This document shows positions 1 to 13,029 of a stretch of 64,000 nt of DNA, piece by piece (position 1 is the first letter of the stretch; each line of letters begins with the position of its first letter). The stretch comes from Picocystis sp. L7 (taxonomy: Eukaryota; Chlorophyta; Picocystophyceae; Picocystales; Picocystaceae): contig QXJR01000007.1 in NCBI GenBank assembly GCA_020975725.1, positions 558,001 to 622,000 of the forward strand, in the 5' to 3' direction. Under the pieces are notes generated by a model, which was given only the letters and a program-made list of their open reading frames with translations, made no database searches and had not been told where the DNA came from. The translations under genes and the position numbers were made by a program.

Positions 1-1
1 A

Positions 2-3000
2 AAGAGTCTATCTGTATGCAATGTTTCCCTGCCCTCGTCTCTTACGCCTGGTGGAGCTCCTATTAGTGGAGGGTTATATGATCCTCACATGGGCCCTTTG
101 GATCCTGCATCGGGGCCGTGTGCAACATGTGGGCTCCTGCACTCTCGTTGCCCGGGCCACTGTGGGAGAGTTGACCTTCCTTTACCGGTGATGCACCCTC
201 TTGCTGCCTCAGACGCCTTGAAAATTTTGAGGGGCACTTGTTTCAAATGCTTCTATTTTCGCAAGAAGAATGCATATACTACTGACAAAGTTTGCGAGCT
301 GAATGAACCTGGCCGCCCAAGCATTGGGGATGCAGCAAACGGTAGCCTTAACACAGAGGATGGGGATGAAGGAGGTGATGAACAAGGACTTCTGGTAGCA
401 AGTCGCAAAAGGAATACACAAAAGAGAATGCTAGCAATGGAAAGAATCAAGGCCTCACGGATTTCGAAATGTGAGCACTGTGGCGCGCACTCCCCGGGAG
501 TCAAAAAGGATAGTTCAACACGCTTCGCTCTCGCAGCTCTACCAGCCAAACAGGCCCAAGAAAACTTGGCGAACGGACATGTTCTGCAGATCTTAATAGA
601 CAGAGAAGATGGCGATGTGCAGGGGGAAGTTGATGCACTTCTCAATGAAGATCTGAGTGCAGAAAACAGAGATTTTCGCAAGTCACGAGTCCTCACAGCA
701 CTCGAGATTGAAAGAATTTTTGAAAAACTTTGGGCCAACGAAAGGAAAACATGCACATCCATCTGGAAGGAGGTAAATGGAACCTATTCGTCATCGTCTC
801 CTGGTTTCATTTTTATTCGCACACTGGTCGTCCCACCAAATAAATTCCGGCCACCGTCATTTCTGGATGGTAGGATGTATGAAAATGTACAGAACACACA
901 CTATGGTAACATCATTGAAGCAGCATTCAAAATTCAACAGTACGGAGGTGGACATGCGGATGAACCACCCAACGTCGAGAAAGTTTTGTCTGCTTGGATA
1001 GAGATGCAGGATGCAGTCAACTCTCTGATCGATTCCGCAAGCTCTGAAAAAAATAATGCTGCCAAGGAAGCATCTCCTGGTATTCGCCAGCAATTGGATC
1101 GGAAGGAAGGATTATTTCGAAAAAACATGATGGGGAAGAGAGTTAACTATGCTGCACGGTCGGTCATTAGCCCGGATCCTATGATTGCAACATCTGAAAT
1201 AGGGGTTCCTCCTTTTTTTGCAATGAGGTTGAGTTATCCTGAGGGGGTCTGCCACTGGAATGTGCAAATGCTACGCAAGCTGGTTGAGAATGGGCCTAAT
1301 GTGCACCCAGGTGCAGTTGCTGTGGAAGATGAGCAGGGCCGGGTCATAAACCTTGCAAGCCTGAGCCAGCAGCAGCGACAAGCGCTTGCAGCAAGACTGA
1401 CGTCTACTTCTATGGTGAATAAGCCAGGTTGGTCCACAATAAATTCACATGAAAATCAAACCATGCCAGCTTCAAAGTTCAAGGTCGTGTATCGGCATAT
1501 GAGGGATGGCGATATTATGCTGGTCAATCGACAACCAACTTTGCATAAGCCCGGTATCATGGCCCACACAGTCAAGGTCATTAACACTGGACAGCGCACT
1601 ATAAGGCTGCACTATGCAAATTGCAGTACGTACAATGCAGATTTTGATGGGGATGAAATCAACTTGCACCTTCCACAAGATGTCATAGGCAGAGCAGAAG
1701 GCTATGGGATTGTGAGTGCTGACGAACAATACGTAAGCCCTACTGCAGGGGCTCCCTTGAGGGGACTTATCCAGGACCACGTTGTAGGTGCTGTTCTACT
1801 TACAAAGCGTGATGCTTTATTTACCAAAGAGCAATATGCTCAGCTACTTTATGTGGCATGTGGGCATGCTCTTGGAGGTGGTGTCGCCAACTTTGCAGCT
1901 TCCAAAAAAAACTTGAAGAGCTCAATCTCTCTGTCGCCGCCGGCTTTGGTAAAGCCAGTGTGTAGATGGACAGGCAAGCAGGTGCTTGAGGCAGTAGTTG
2001 GGTTCATTGCAGGTGGGCTTCCACCGCTAACATTTTCGTCAGGTTCAAAGATTCCACTGGGTTATTGGGGGAAAGACAGCTTGGAGGATAAATTTTGTTT
2101 CGTTGACGGTAAGTTTTCTCCTTTGTTGTGAACTTCAATGCTCACCGTGTGAATGATAGTAAACCGTCTCACTTGGCCCAAGTTAGCTAAGCTACGCTGT
2201 GCCACCAACTTTTTTTCCAAGCCCTTTGACACACGTGTAGTAATGTCGTACTTGTCTTAGCGTAGGTACGGATTGAATACTTACTGACCTGTTCCCTGCA
2301 CTGTGCTGCAAACGTTTCTCGATTAATCAGGGTGCCTGGTGCATGGAGTTTTTGACAAGGCACAGTTTGGCAGCTTTGGCTTGGTTCATGCAGTGCATGA
2401 AATGTATGGCCCCACAGCTGCAGGGGAGTTGTTGTCTGCACTTTCGCGTTTGATGACTTGCTACTTGCAGTGGCATGGTATGACATGTGGATTGGACGAT
2501 ATGATCATTCAACATTCTGCAGAGAAGGAGCGGGCAGTGCAGTTGTGCAGAGCAGATGAAACTGCAGCATCTGCTATTGCAGAGTTTGTAGGTGGGAATA
2601 AAGCTGAATTGGAATCTCAAATTAGTAGCAGAAACTTGACTACCAAGCTTGAAGAGTTGCTTCTCAGAAGACCTGGGGACGAATCTGTTCTTGACATGAA
2701 GGTGTCTAGTTCCTTAAACCCTATCACATCTGGAATTATCAAGTCCTGCATACCAAACGGGCAGCTGAAGTCTTTTCCTGAGAATTGTCTGAGTCTCATG
2801 ACTATGACAGGAGCTAAAGGAAGTTTAGTCAATTTCTCCCAAATTTCATCACTTCTTGGACAGCAAGAGCTTGAAGGACGGCGTGTCCCTAGGATGGCCA
2901 GTGGAAAGACTCTTCCTTGCTTCCGGCCGTGGGATCTAAGTGCCAGGTCAGGAGGTTTCATTGGAGATCGTTTTTTATCTGGTTTGAAACCACAGGAATA

Positions 3001-4966
3001 TTACTTTCATTGTATGGCTGGTCGTGATGGCCTTGTGGACACAACAGTCAAAACATCCAGGTCGGGCTATTTGCAGCGATGTCTAGTAAAGAACTTGGAA
3101 ACCCTAGTAGTACAGTATGACCATACTGTGAGGGACTGTGATGGAAGTGTCATTCAATTTCAGTATGGAGAAGATGCTTTGGATCCAAGTAAGGTGCCAT
3201 ACCTGAACAAATTTTCCTTCATCTTGCAAAATGCAAGACAAGCTGCCATCAATGTGGGAATGGATGGTTTCAAGTGGTCGAAACTGGATCAACAGCAGGG
3301 TACTGGAGCACATAACCCTGTGTGTGGCAACCTACCTTGCCTTGCAACAAACTTCCCCACTGCACTGGGAGCAGTGTCAGACCTTTTTCGGCAATCCTTA
3401 ACTGATTACCTGCAAACCAATCCGGATAAGCTCCTTCAAGAGGGAACATTACAGCATCAGCCAGTGAAGGAGAATTTGTCTGAAGAACGCTTTTTAAAGC
3501 TAATGGAACTACGATATATGAAATCCCTTGCGTCGCCAGGCGAGTCTGTGGGTGTAATTGCAGCACAAAGTATCGGAGAGCCTTCAACCCAGATGACTCT
3601 GAATACTTTTCACTTCGCTGGCAGGGGTGAAGCAAATGTGACCCTAGGGATTCCAAGGTTGAGAGAGATCCTCATGGTTGCATCCCAAAATATGAAGACC
3701 CCAGTAATGAGTCTACCTTTAGTTGAAAACGATTCCCAAAGAAAATGTCTTGCCAACGCAGAAGAACTAGCACATCGATTGAGAAAGGTGAGATTGGCAG
3801 AAGTCCTCTCAGAATTGGTTGTGTTTGAATTTCCTTGTGTTCGCAATGGGACAATGCGGGAGTATCAAATTCAAATGAATTTTCAGCAGGAGGAGGATTA
3901 CAAACAAGTAGCTCACATACCTTTCGCCCGCATTGCTGAGGTTTTCAAAACCACATTTTGTGGTCAAGTTAAATACCTCTTGTCTTTGGAAGTACGAAAA
4001 AGCTCTTTGAAGGGGCTTCAGAATGTTGATGTTCCCACCACAAAGGCTGCAGACAGAGCAGACAAAGTAGAACCTGACAAGTCGGAAGACAACGTCGAGA
4101 AGAAAGAAGGCCACCAGTGTCCACCCATTGACGATGAGGAAGAGGAAGAGGAGGAAGAGGAGGATGGTGATAAAGAATCTGCTAAAGAAGCATTCCGAGA
4201 TTCTTTCCGCAAAGCCTCGTATCAGGATGAAGATGAAGATGATACAGCTGCAAAGAAAGGCACGCATAAGCTGACTGAAGTGAAAGAGCAGGAGGATACC
4301 GACGAGCAGTCTTTCATGGAAGGCAATGAAATGGAAATTATCAAAGTGGATGAAAAGAAGAAAGCATGCCAACTTTCTCTCTTCATGCCCATAGATGCAC
4401 CAAAGCTGCTGATGTTAGAAATAGTCGAGAAGGCAGCTGTAAAATCCGTGTTGTTAAGCACAGATGACATTGAAAAGGCTTTGGTGGTGGGAAGCAGTCT
4501 AGGCAACACTTTTCCTATTGTCCAGACTGAGGGTGTCAACTTGCAAGCAATGTGGAAGCACCATGATTTGATTGACGTACACAATATCCGGACAAATGAC
4601 ATCCATGCTGTACTTCAAACCTATGGAGTCGAAGCAGCAAGAGCATGTATTGCTTCAGAAGTAAAAGACGTCTTTGATGCATATGGCATCAACGTTGACG
4701 CTCGGCATCTTAGTCTCATTTCTGACTTCATGACAGTGGATGGTACTTATCGTGCATTTAGCAGATTGGGTATTCAAGCTGCAAGTAGCCCAATCTTAAA
4801 GATGAGCTTTGAGACAGCAACAAAATTCCTTGTGGATGCCTCTCTATACGGTGAGCAGGATCAGCTGCGCTCTCCATCTTCAAGGATCACTTTAGGACAG
4901 GTTGCAAAGCTTGGCACTGGCATGTGCGATGTCTTGCTAGACCTGGCCATGTCAACACACAGTTGA
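2..4966 (+). CDS. RPA1: RNA polymerase I largest subunit (RPA1/RPA190), 5' end cut by window edge
   Basis: Catalytic largest subunit of nucleolar RNA polymerase I, which makes pre-rRNA. The frame is open from base 2, so the true start lies to the left; about 1580 residues are visible against roughly 1660 in yeast RPA190. Seen in order: the N-terminal clamp zinc site (CATCGLLHSRCPGHCG, from about base 116), the catalytic Mg motif NADFDGDE at 1634-1657, the trigger-loop region (SPGESVGVIAAQSIGEPSTQ, from about 3535), and a very acidic stretch around 4130-4200 typical of the Pol I jaw insertion. One intron, 2109-2330 (gtaagt...cag, phase 1), joins FVDG to CLVHGVFDKAQFG. The GGLYDP...GPLD context just after the window start and the FDKAQFG motif fit RPA1 rather than the Pol II or Pol III subunit. 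Ends with TGA at 4964-4966. Confidence 0.95.
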
Positions 4967-5186
4967 ATGTTGGGATCATTGTAAGTTACACTCTGGTACA
5001 TTGCACAAGTGCATCTGTCCTCATATTTCTGGTTCGACAAGGCTAATCTTGCTTGCCTCGGTGGGCGGAAACTTTTCCTGCCGTATTTCTTTTTGCGCCG
5101 GATTGCCATATTCATTGATGCTCGGTAAACATTCATGATTTAGCTTGCCTTGCCCATTGTTTGCTTGAGAAAAAGTTTAATCAAAG

Positions 5187-6346
5187 CTATCTCCAACACT
5201 TCAAATCAAAAGGCCCTTTCCAAAGCGTACATTTGATAGTCGGCCAAGGGATGAATGGGGCACCTTTGCCTTGATCAATCATGTCTTGAATGAAGAGGAA
5301 ACGCATGTGCGTTTGTCTAACCTCGCGTGCCATGGGTACGACATCCCGTCCTCGTGGACTTCCCATCAACAAGGGCTCCTTGTTGCTTTCCCAATCCCAA
5401 TACATTCCTTTCATTTAGAAGTCTACCATCCGATCTATTGAAAGATCACTTCCCCATTCGAGTACATTGAGTGCTAGTTTGCTCCCTAAGCGTGTATTTT
5501 GGGACATTGATTGTGGTGTCGGATCCATACTCGTGAATTTGCAGCTCAGATGGTCGATAGAACGGTATCATTGCAATACTCATACCAGCCTTTTCCGTGT
5601 CTCATCTCCCGCCCCCTTCCATGAACATGGCTATTTCGTGATAAGGGATCGTCTTATAAAACTTCTCCGTGATTAGCATAACGAATTCGTACTTGCATTT
5701 GTTGATAACAATACTCCTTAGTATGTCAACCTCGCATTTCGTGCTATATGCAAACGACACCGATCTTTCTGATACCTCCGATGTTGTTCTTCACGATCTT
5801 TGTTTGCATCCGATCGAAATAGTTGAACATCGTTCTTTTCTTATCCATACAAACGCAAGGATTGGTCGGCCCATGATAATTGTGATTAGGTCGATCGTAG
5901 GAACTCACAGTGGGCTATGCTCAATTCCACATACAAGGAAACGCCGCATTCTCTGCGCCTTTGATAGAGGTGCAAGAGATTGTACCACGCGCACTAGAAG
6001 ACGATCGCTTGTAAGGATTTTCGATGGCATGTTTTTTCGATCCAGATGCTTTCTTTCGCCTGTTGACTTATCCGTGGCAACGTTTGTACCACAGTCCACG
6101 TAAAACACGCGCTTGATGCCTTGCATAGAGACACCCTTGGCGGATTCCCCGAGGAAAGTTGAGATTAAGTGAGGTCGATCCTGAATGAGATGTCCGCTGG
6201 GACCCACAAGAAAAGCCTTTGATATTGAAGGACCGAGGCACATGGACCCTTGTCGGATTATGTTCTCTCCAGAGATTCATTTCACAATGCCTCATTTCAC
6301 GATGATTCCAATCGGGACTGTTCGTGTAGCGTGGAACGCTAGGCAC
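5187..6346 (-). mobile_element. Fossil Ty1/copia-like LTR retrotransposon fragment
   Basis: On the minus strand at 5187-5414 the translation contains RQTHMRFLFIQDMIDQGK followed by FIP, which resembles the end of a copia RNase H domain (H.RTKHI..R..FIQ....G...FIP). Minus-strand frames at about 5905-6346 weakly recall the end of a copia integrase region (FLGESAKG...RVFYVD). The element is old, much shortened and broken in several places. No LTRs or target-site duplication were recognised. The family call rests mainly on the RNase H tail. Confidence 0.35.
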
Positions 6347-7675
6347 GTTAGTACAACATCGAGTGCTTAACGAGCACGATTCAATAAATATGCCTACACT
6401 TCCAAATTTGCACCAAGGACTCCCACCATTGCACGTTTTGCCAATTGGAACCCTTGACCTAACCCATCCTTTTCAATATGGCCACCTTGTTCGAGGAAAT
6501 CCTCGCTATGGTGCGGATAATCTTTCGTCACTTGATCCCAATATTCTGTCCATTCAAGAAGGCAAGTGCTCATGGATAGCCCATGGTAGGGAAAATGCCA
6601 AGGATGCCCGATTCTCAGATTTCGTAACTAGACATTCCTTGGTCAATGATTGGACTTATGGGGAGTCTTAGGGGTGCCGTCTAATCCGTCACATATTCCT
6701 TTGCTTAGCAAGTTTCCTTTTCATCAAGAATTTGGTTAATATAATAGGTGGCACCATCCTTTACTTGATATACCATTGATTTTAATGCAAGCATGTGTTT
6801 GAATCCGACCTATAACTTGTGGCATGTAAGATTGTGCAAGAATATTGCCCATGTCGCGGGCTTCGGAATGTTTCACCTCGTTTCACCTAGCTATGAACAA
6901 GGAGAAGTCGGGACGAATAAAGTTAAACAACGCCACGCCAAAGATGCGAGAGTAAGAACAAGTTACAAGCACACTGCATTCCCTTGGGTTTCATGAGTGA
7001 ATCTCGTCAAAAGGGCCTACTACCGCCCCATGCCCACTAAGCATTGCCCATTGAAATAATGTAAGTGTCTTTGGTATAATTTCGAGATATTTGTTCGATG
7101 AAGTGACACATTGTAGGGATGGATGCTCCGTCACAACACTCTTGCACATACTTGTATCAGAAGGGCAAGATTGATGCCAATATGCCAACAAGTTTGGCTA
7201 TCATTGACGGCAAAATATACACAACGCTCTTTCTTGACTCGAAGATTCCTTAAAATCGCCAATAACACGTGCACGTTCCTACGCACTGGCGAAACTGGAA
7301 GCTAGGTGCTAATTTACAATTAGCCAATCTTATGGCAAGGAAAACGATGAAGGGGGCGGGACATTTTTATACCATTCATTGAAGCATTTTGAATGACGAT
7401 TTTTGGCATCATCCTCTCGTGTACAACTCGGACGCAATACATGCACCACTTCATGAAAACGGGCTAGAAGGGCTTTCAACTGAAGGTACTCCGGAAGAAG
7501 TTTCAACAATCAACAACGAGTTTAGGTCACGTGGGGCTTCGCTCTTTTGTGCTTCGAATTCTCGAAGGTAATTGCGAAACAGAAGCTACTATTTCAGCAT
7601 TCCACGAAGCAACAACGATCGACTCCTTTTCGCGGGGAGCGATGCCGTTCACGTAGGACAGACATGTGTTCGAAT

Positions 7676-7679
7676 AAAA
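7676..7679 (-). terminator. Pol III T-run after the permuted tRNA
   Basis: On the minus strand a TTTT run lies 25 nt beyond the last base of the tRNA 5' half (7704). This is the usual RNA polymerase III stop signal and sets the likely 3' end of the precursor. Confidence 0.5.
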
Positions 7680-7703
7680 GGGAACTCCTCGCATGCCTTC
7701 GAC

Positions 7704-7830
7704 CTTAAGTCCCTCTCCTTAACCACTCGGACATGTTGACAACCCACGTCCGGCTGGCCGGCAACCTATTGGTACGACTGATATGTCAACAGTGGGGTTC
7801 GAACCCACGCGCACTGTACGTGCAAGGGAT
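7704..7830 (-). tRNA. Permuted tRNA-Leu(UAA): 3' half lies upstream of 5' half
   Basis: Read on the minus strand, the 3' half comes first (7830 down to 7784), then a 43-nt spacer (7783-7741), then the 5' half (7740-7704). The 5' half is exactly 37 nt: acceptor GTCAACA, TG, D-arm TCC/GGA with loop GAGTGGTTAA, G26, anticodon stem AGGGA, then CTTAAG (anticodon TAA). The 3' half is A38, stem TCCCT, a 16-nt variable arm with a GCAC/GTGC stem, T-arm GTGGG-TTCGAAC-CCCAC, acceptor TGTTGAC and discriminator A. Acceptor (7/7), anticodon (5/5), T (5/5) and D (3/3) stems pair fully only when the halves are joined across the spacer. The break falls between positions 37 and 38, the usual tRNA intron site. 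The long variable arm and A73 fit Leu rather than Ser. CCA is not encoded. A TTTT run (7679-7676) follows the 5' half. Confidence 0.88.
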
Positions 7831-7903
7831 TTCTCCCACCCGATCTCCGGGTGACTGCGAGCGTATCATGGGCATAAAAGTCCAATTTTGGGACTTAACA
7901 CAA

Positions 7904-7911
7904 TTTTATAC
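7904..7911 (-). promoter_or_regulatory. TATA-like box upstream of the permuted tRNA
   Basis: The minus strand reads AGTATAAAATTG about 75 nt upstream of the tRNA 3' half. In the permuted order the B box (in the T-arm, about 7794-7805) precedes the A box (TGTCCGAGTGG, 7733-7723), so an upstream TATA element could help place Pol III. This is an inference from sequence only. Confidence 0.3.
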
Positions 7912-8280
7912 TGTTACTAAATCCCCTACTGGCGCCGGTTTCGTTCAACACCCTTCCAATCCCGCTATGAGCTTGAAACGACGAACAAGCGATCGCAAGT
8001 TCGAGAGGAAAACAGGCTACGTCAACCATACGTCAGCGCAGCTACGGTTCGCTTAGCGTCAAGAGCGTCGCCACCGACAGGGGAAACCATGGAAGTGCTT
8101 TACCCCGGCAGAATGGTACCTAAGGTGCATCGTCTACGTCTTTGAACACACGATGAAATGACCACAGATACTTGGCATCAAACAAGGCGTAAATAATCGG
8201 AAATTTCATGAGAATGATACGTGTCCGAAATGAGAATGCAAGTGTATGCATCCGTTTTATTCAATCGTACCAGGCAATAC

Positions 8281-8988
8281 TTACTCTGGAGGCGAGGGCT
8301 TACGTTGTTTGCCGTAAATGTCCAATTCGTCATCGACGTTGTGTAGGGTTGGTCGTGATTGAGGCGCATTTCCATCCGCTAGCATCGAGGACTTGAATTC
8401 TTCCCAAATCTGTGCAATGAAACCAACTTTGTATGTCAGAAATCCCAGCAGCAGTCCCCCGCCACTCATTCCTTCGCCGACACCCCATTTGTTCCATGTA
8501 CTGTACATCAGCGCAAGAGCGGCAGGTATGAGCAAACGCTCGTTGAGTAGTGCCAACTTGGATCCCTCAAATACTTTCAGCATCAACTTCGGAACCGCTC
8601 CTTGAACCCTTGAAACACCTTCGAATCCTTGGAGCCTTTCAGACGAATACTCTTCAACGCTCTTCGTGAGCAAGAGCAGGTACAAGGTCGCCCCCGCTGT
8701 GCCGAGGGCAAAGCTGGCACCAACCGCATTTCCGAAGCCTATCAGGCAATACCCCGTGCCCACAGCCGATGCTAATGCCGTTCGTTCGAAGATTCTCTGT
8801 TTGAGTGCCTCGAATTCCGGAAGCTTTCCTTTCACCCTCGACGGTCTCGTCGTCGAGGCTTCCGTTGTCCTTGCGATCGCCCTCCCTCGCCGACCGCCAC
8901 CCGGACCACGACGTGTTCGCGTTCGCTTGTTCTTGTCTCCCAGTCCCACCACGGTCGTCTTCCTTCTCCCACCACAAGCGGTGGCCAT
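8281..8988 (-). CDS. Plastid-type multi-pass membrane protein, AtpI/CGL160-like candidate
   Basis: A 235-residue protein from the ATG at 8988 (MATACGGRRKTT). The same frame is open further upstream to 9150 but that part looks like 5' leader. The first ~65 residues are Arg/Ser/Thr-rich and lack acidic residues, as in a chloroplast transit peptide. Four hydrophobic segments follow: a pair around LIGFGNAVGASFALGTAGA and LYLLLLTKSVEEY, and a later pair around LLIPAALALMY and GLLLGFLTYKVGFIAQI. The motif LYLLLLTKSVE resembles the AtpI family and the green-lineage CGL160 protein that helps assemble the chloroplast ATP synthase. The match is by eye and moderate; an unrelated plastid envelope or thylakoid protein is possible. 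It lies tail-to-head with the SDR gene on the same strand. Confidence 0.65.
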   Translation of the reverse strand: MATACGGRRKTTVVGLGDKNKRTRTRRGPGGGRRGRAIARTTEASTTRPSRVKGKLPEFEALKQRIFERTALASAVGTGYCLIGFGNAVGASFALGTAGATLYLLLLTKSVEEYSSERLQGFEGVSRVQGAVPKLMLKVFEGSKLALLNERLLIPAALALMYSTWNKWGVGEGMSGGGLLLGFLTYKVGFIAQIWEEFKSSMLADGNAPQSRPTLHNVDDELDIYGKQRKPSPPE

Positions 8989-9174
8989 CTGCGCAAAGTC
9001 GACGCGCTCTCCAGTCCGAGGCGGCGAAACGAAACTGCGCTTCAGAATCCAGCTCGTTCCCAATCTCCACCGGGGTGGGGATGGAAAACTGGGTTCCGAA
9101 GGAGGCACTGGTGCGGGACTGGAGCATCCTCGATCCTCCGATCCATCCAACGATGAACCGACTTCCCTTCGTTT

Positions 9175-10239
9175 CTACCGGTACAAGAGACCCGACCGAG
9201 ACTCGGACCCAGGACAGGAGGTGAAAGGCACCGCGGATGGGAGGGCGGGAGGAGGTCCCACCAAGGATCCAAACGCTTCCAACCAAGGTTTCAAGAGGTG
9301 CTCCAGGTGGGGTCGATGAACCAAAGAAGAAGGGGGCACGACCTGTCCATCAAACCAGTAACTGCCATGTGTGGCTGCGTCGGTCGTGGCCGTGTGAACC
9401 ACACCCTTGGCCGCTTGAGAAGCACTGCCAAGGAGTCCAACGAAACGAAGGACCACACGGTACAGGACAACCAGAAACACAGGCCATTCGCGCGTCAGTC
9501 CACTTCCGAATGCGCCCGGATCGCTGGCACACGCCATGCCCCTCCGTCCCACCATTTCTCTGGCCGTGTCTAGAAGCAGCAAACAAGCGAGCTTGGAGTG
9601 TTGATAAGCAGATGCCGGCAGGTAGGTGCGGCTTTCTTTCCCTGCGGACAGTTTTTGCATCCAGTCCATCCAATCCATGTAGCTCTTCCTTGTGGCAGCT
9701 CGATGAGTGAAAGAAGATACAAACACCACGCGGGGGCTGATGGATCGTTCTAGGAGAGGGGCCAAATTTCTCGTGAGAAACAAGGGACCCAAGCAGTTTG
9801 TAGCAAACGTGCGCTCGAATCCATCGGCAGTGACGTGCAAGGTATCGGTCAGACAGGCAGCGTTGTGAACCACCAGTTCCAGCTTGGGCCTGCTGTCTTC
9901 CGTAGCGATGATTTGATTGGTGAACCGTAGGATGGAAGTCGGATCTTCCACATCTACACGAAAAGATTCTACAGCTGCCATGGGGCAGTGCCTTCGAATT
10001 CTGTTTTGTACAGTATCGGCACTCTCCTTGCACTTGCAGGCCAAGACGAGATGGTATCCTTTCTGTGCTAGTTGGATGGCGATTTCTTGTCCCAACGCAC
10101 CATTCCCCCCGGTTACGATTGCACAGGTGGGAACGGTCGAGGCTTCGGTGGGCGATCGGTATGCGTTCGGTTTCTTTGGGGCTACCTTCCAGAACGCGAT
10201 GAACTTCGAGTAGATCAGCGCAAGCATCCATCTGCTCAT
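9175..10239 (-). CDS. Short-chain dehydrogenase/reductase (retinol dehydrogenase/FEY-like)
   Basis: A 354-residue NAD(P)-dependent oxidoreductase starting at MSRWMLALIYSKFIAFWK (ATG at 10239), whose hydrophobic start suggests an N-terminal membrane anchor. Rossmann glycine motif TGGNGALG (about residue 43), the NAG-like motif VVHNAACL, an active-site region VVFVSS, and the catalytic YQHSK (YxxxK) are all present, so the enzyme should be active. The long form and the serine before the YxxxK resemble the WW-oxidoreductase/retinol-dehydrogenase/FOREVER YOUNG branch of classical SDRs, but the substrate cannot be read from sequence. The C-terminal tail after HLEHLLKPWLEAFG is Pro/Ser-rich and not part of the fold. 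The frame is open upstream to 10329. Confidence 0.85.
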   Translation of the reverse strand: MSRWMLALIYSKFIAFWKVAPKKPNAYRSPTEASTVPTCAIVTGGNGALGQEIAIQLAQKGYHLVLACKCKESADTVQNRIRRHCPMAAVESFRVDVEDPTSILRFTNQIIATEDSRPKLELVVHNAACLTDTLHVTADGFERTFATNCLGPLFLTRNLAPLLERSISPRVVFVSSFTHRAATRKSYMDWMDWMQKLSAGKESRTYLPASAYQHSKLACLLLLDTAREMVGRRGMACASDPGAFGSGLTREWPVFLVVLYRVVLRFVGLLGSASQAAKGVVHTATTDAATHGSYWFDGQVVPPSSLVHRPHLEHLLKPWLEAFGSLVGPPPALPSAVPFTSCPGSESRSGLLYR

Positions 10240-12712
<2,473 letters not shown>

Positions 12713-13029
12713 TCCTTTCTCCTGTTGTCTGGCGTGGTTCCCGTTGCCTCGGCCCTTGCTGTCTTGCGTTTTCAACCCTCTCCCTGCCGCCTCCTGGTTT
12801 TGGTTGGCTGCGTCGATCTTTCAATAAATGAGGCGTGTGTCCTTGTGTTTGAATCCAGGTCCGATTGGGAGTAGGGATGGGGTGGTTCGTTCCCACGTGT
12901 CTGGTTGTCCATCCTCCACGCCCCCTTGGACGCCTTGGTACGGGTGTGGGTACGGATCCCACCCCCTCTCTACCCCATGGATCAAGCACCATTCGAGGAT
13001 CCAACTTCGTGAGACGTCGACTGGAGACG
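12713..13029. other. Spacer between RUVBL2 and hydrolase genes
   Basis: 317 bp with the RUVBL2 3' UTR (CAATAAATG near 12822) followed by the promoter and leader of the hydrolase gene. Nothing else seen. Confidence 0.6.

Larger units (their letters stand above)
4967..8177. other. AT-rich gene desert
   Basis: No convincing protein gene in about 3.2 kb. All frames are short and unlike known proteins except for copia-like scraps near 5.19-6.35 kb. It also holds the permuted tRNA-Leu gene described separately. Base composition is visibly more AT-rich than in the flanking genes. The first 200 bases are presumably the 3' UTR of the Pol I subunit gene. Confidence 0.7.
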
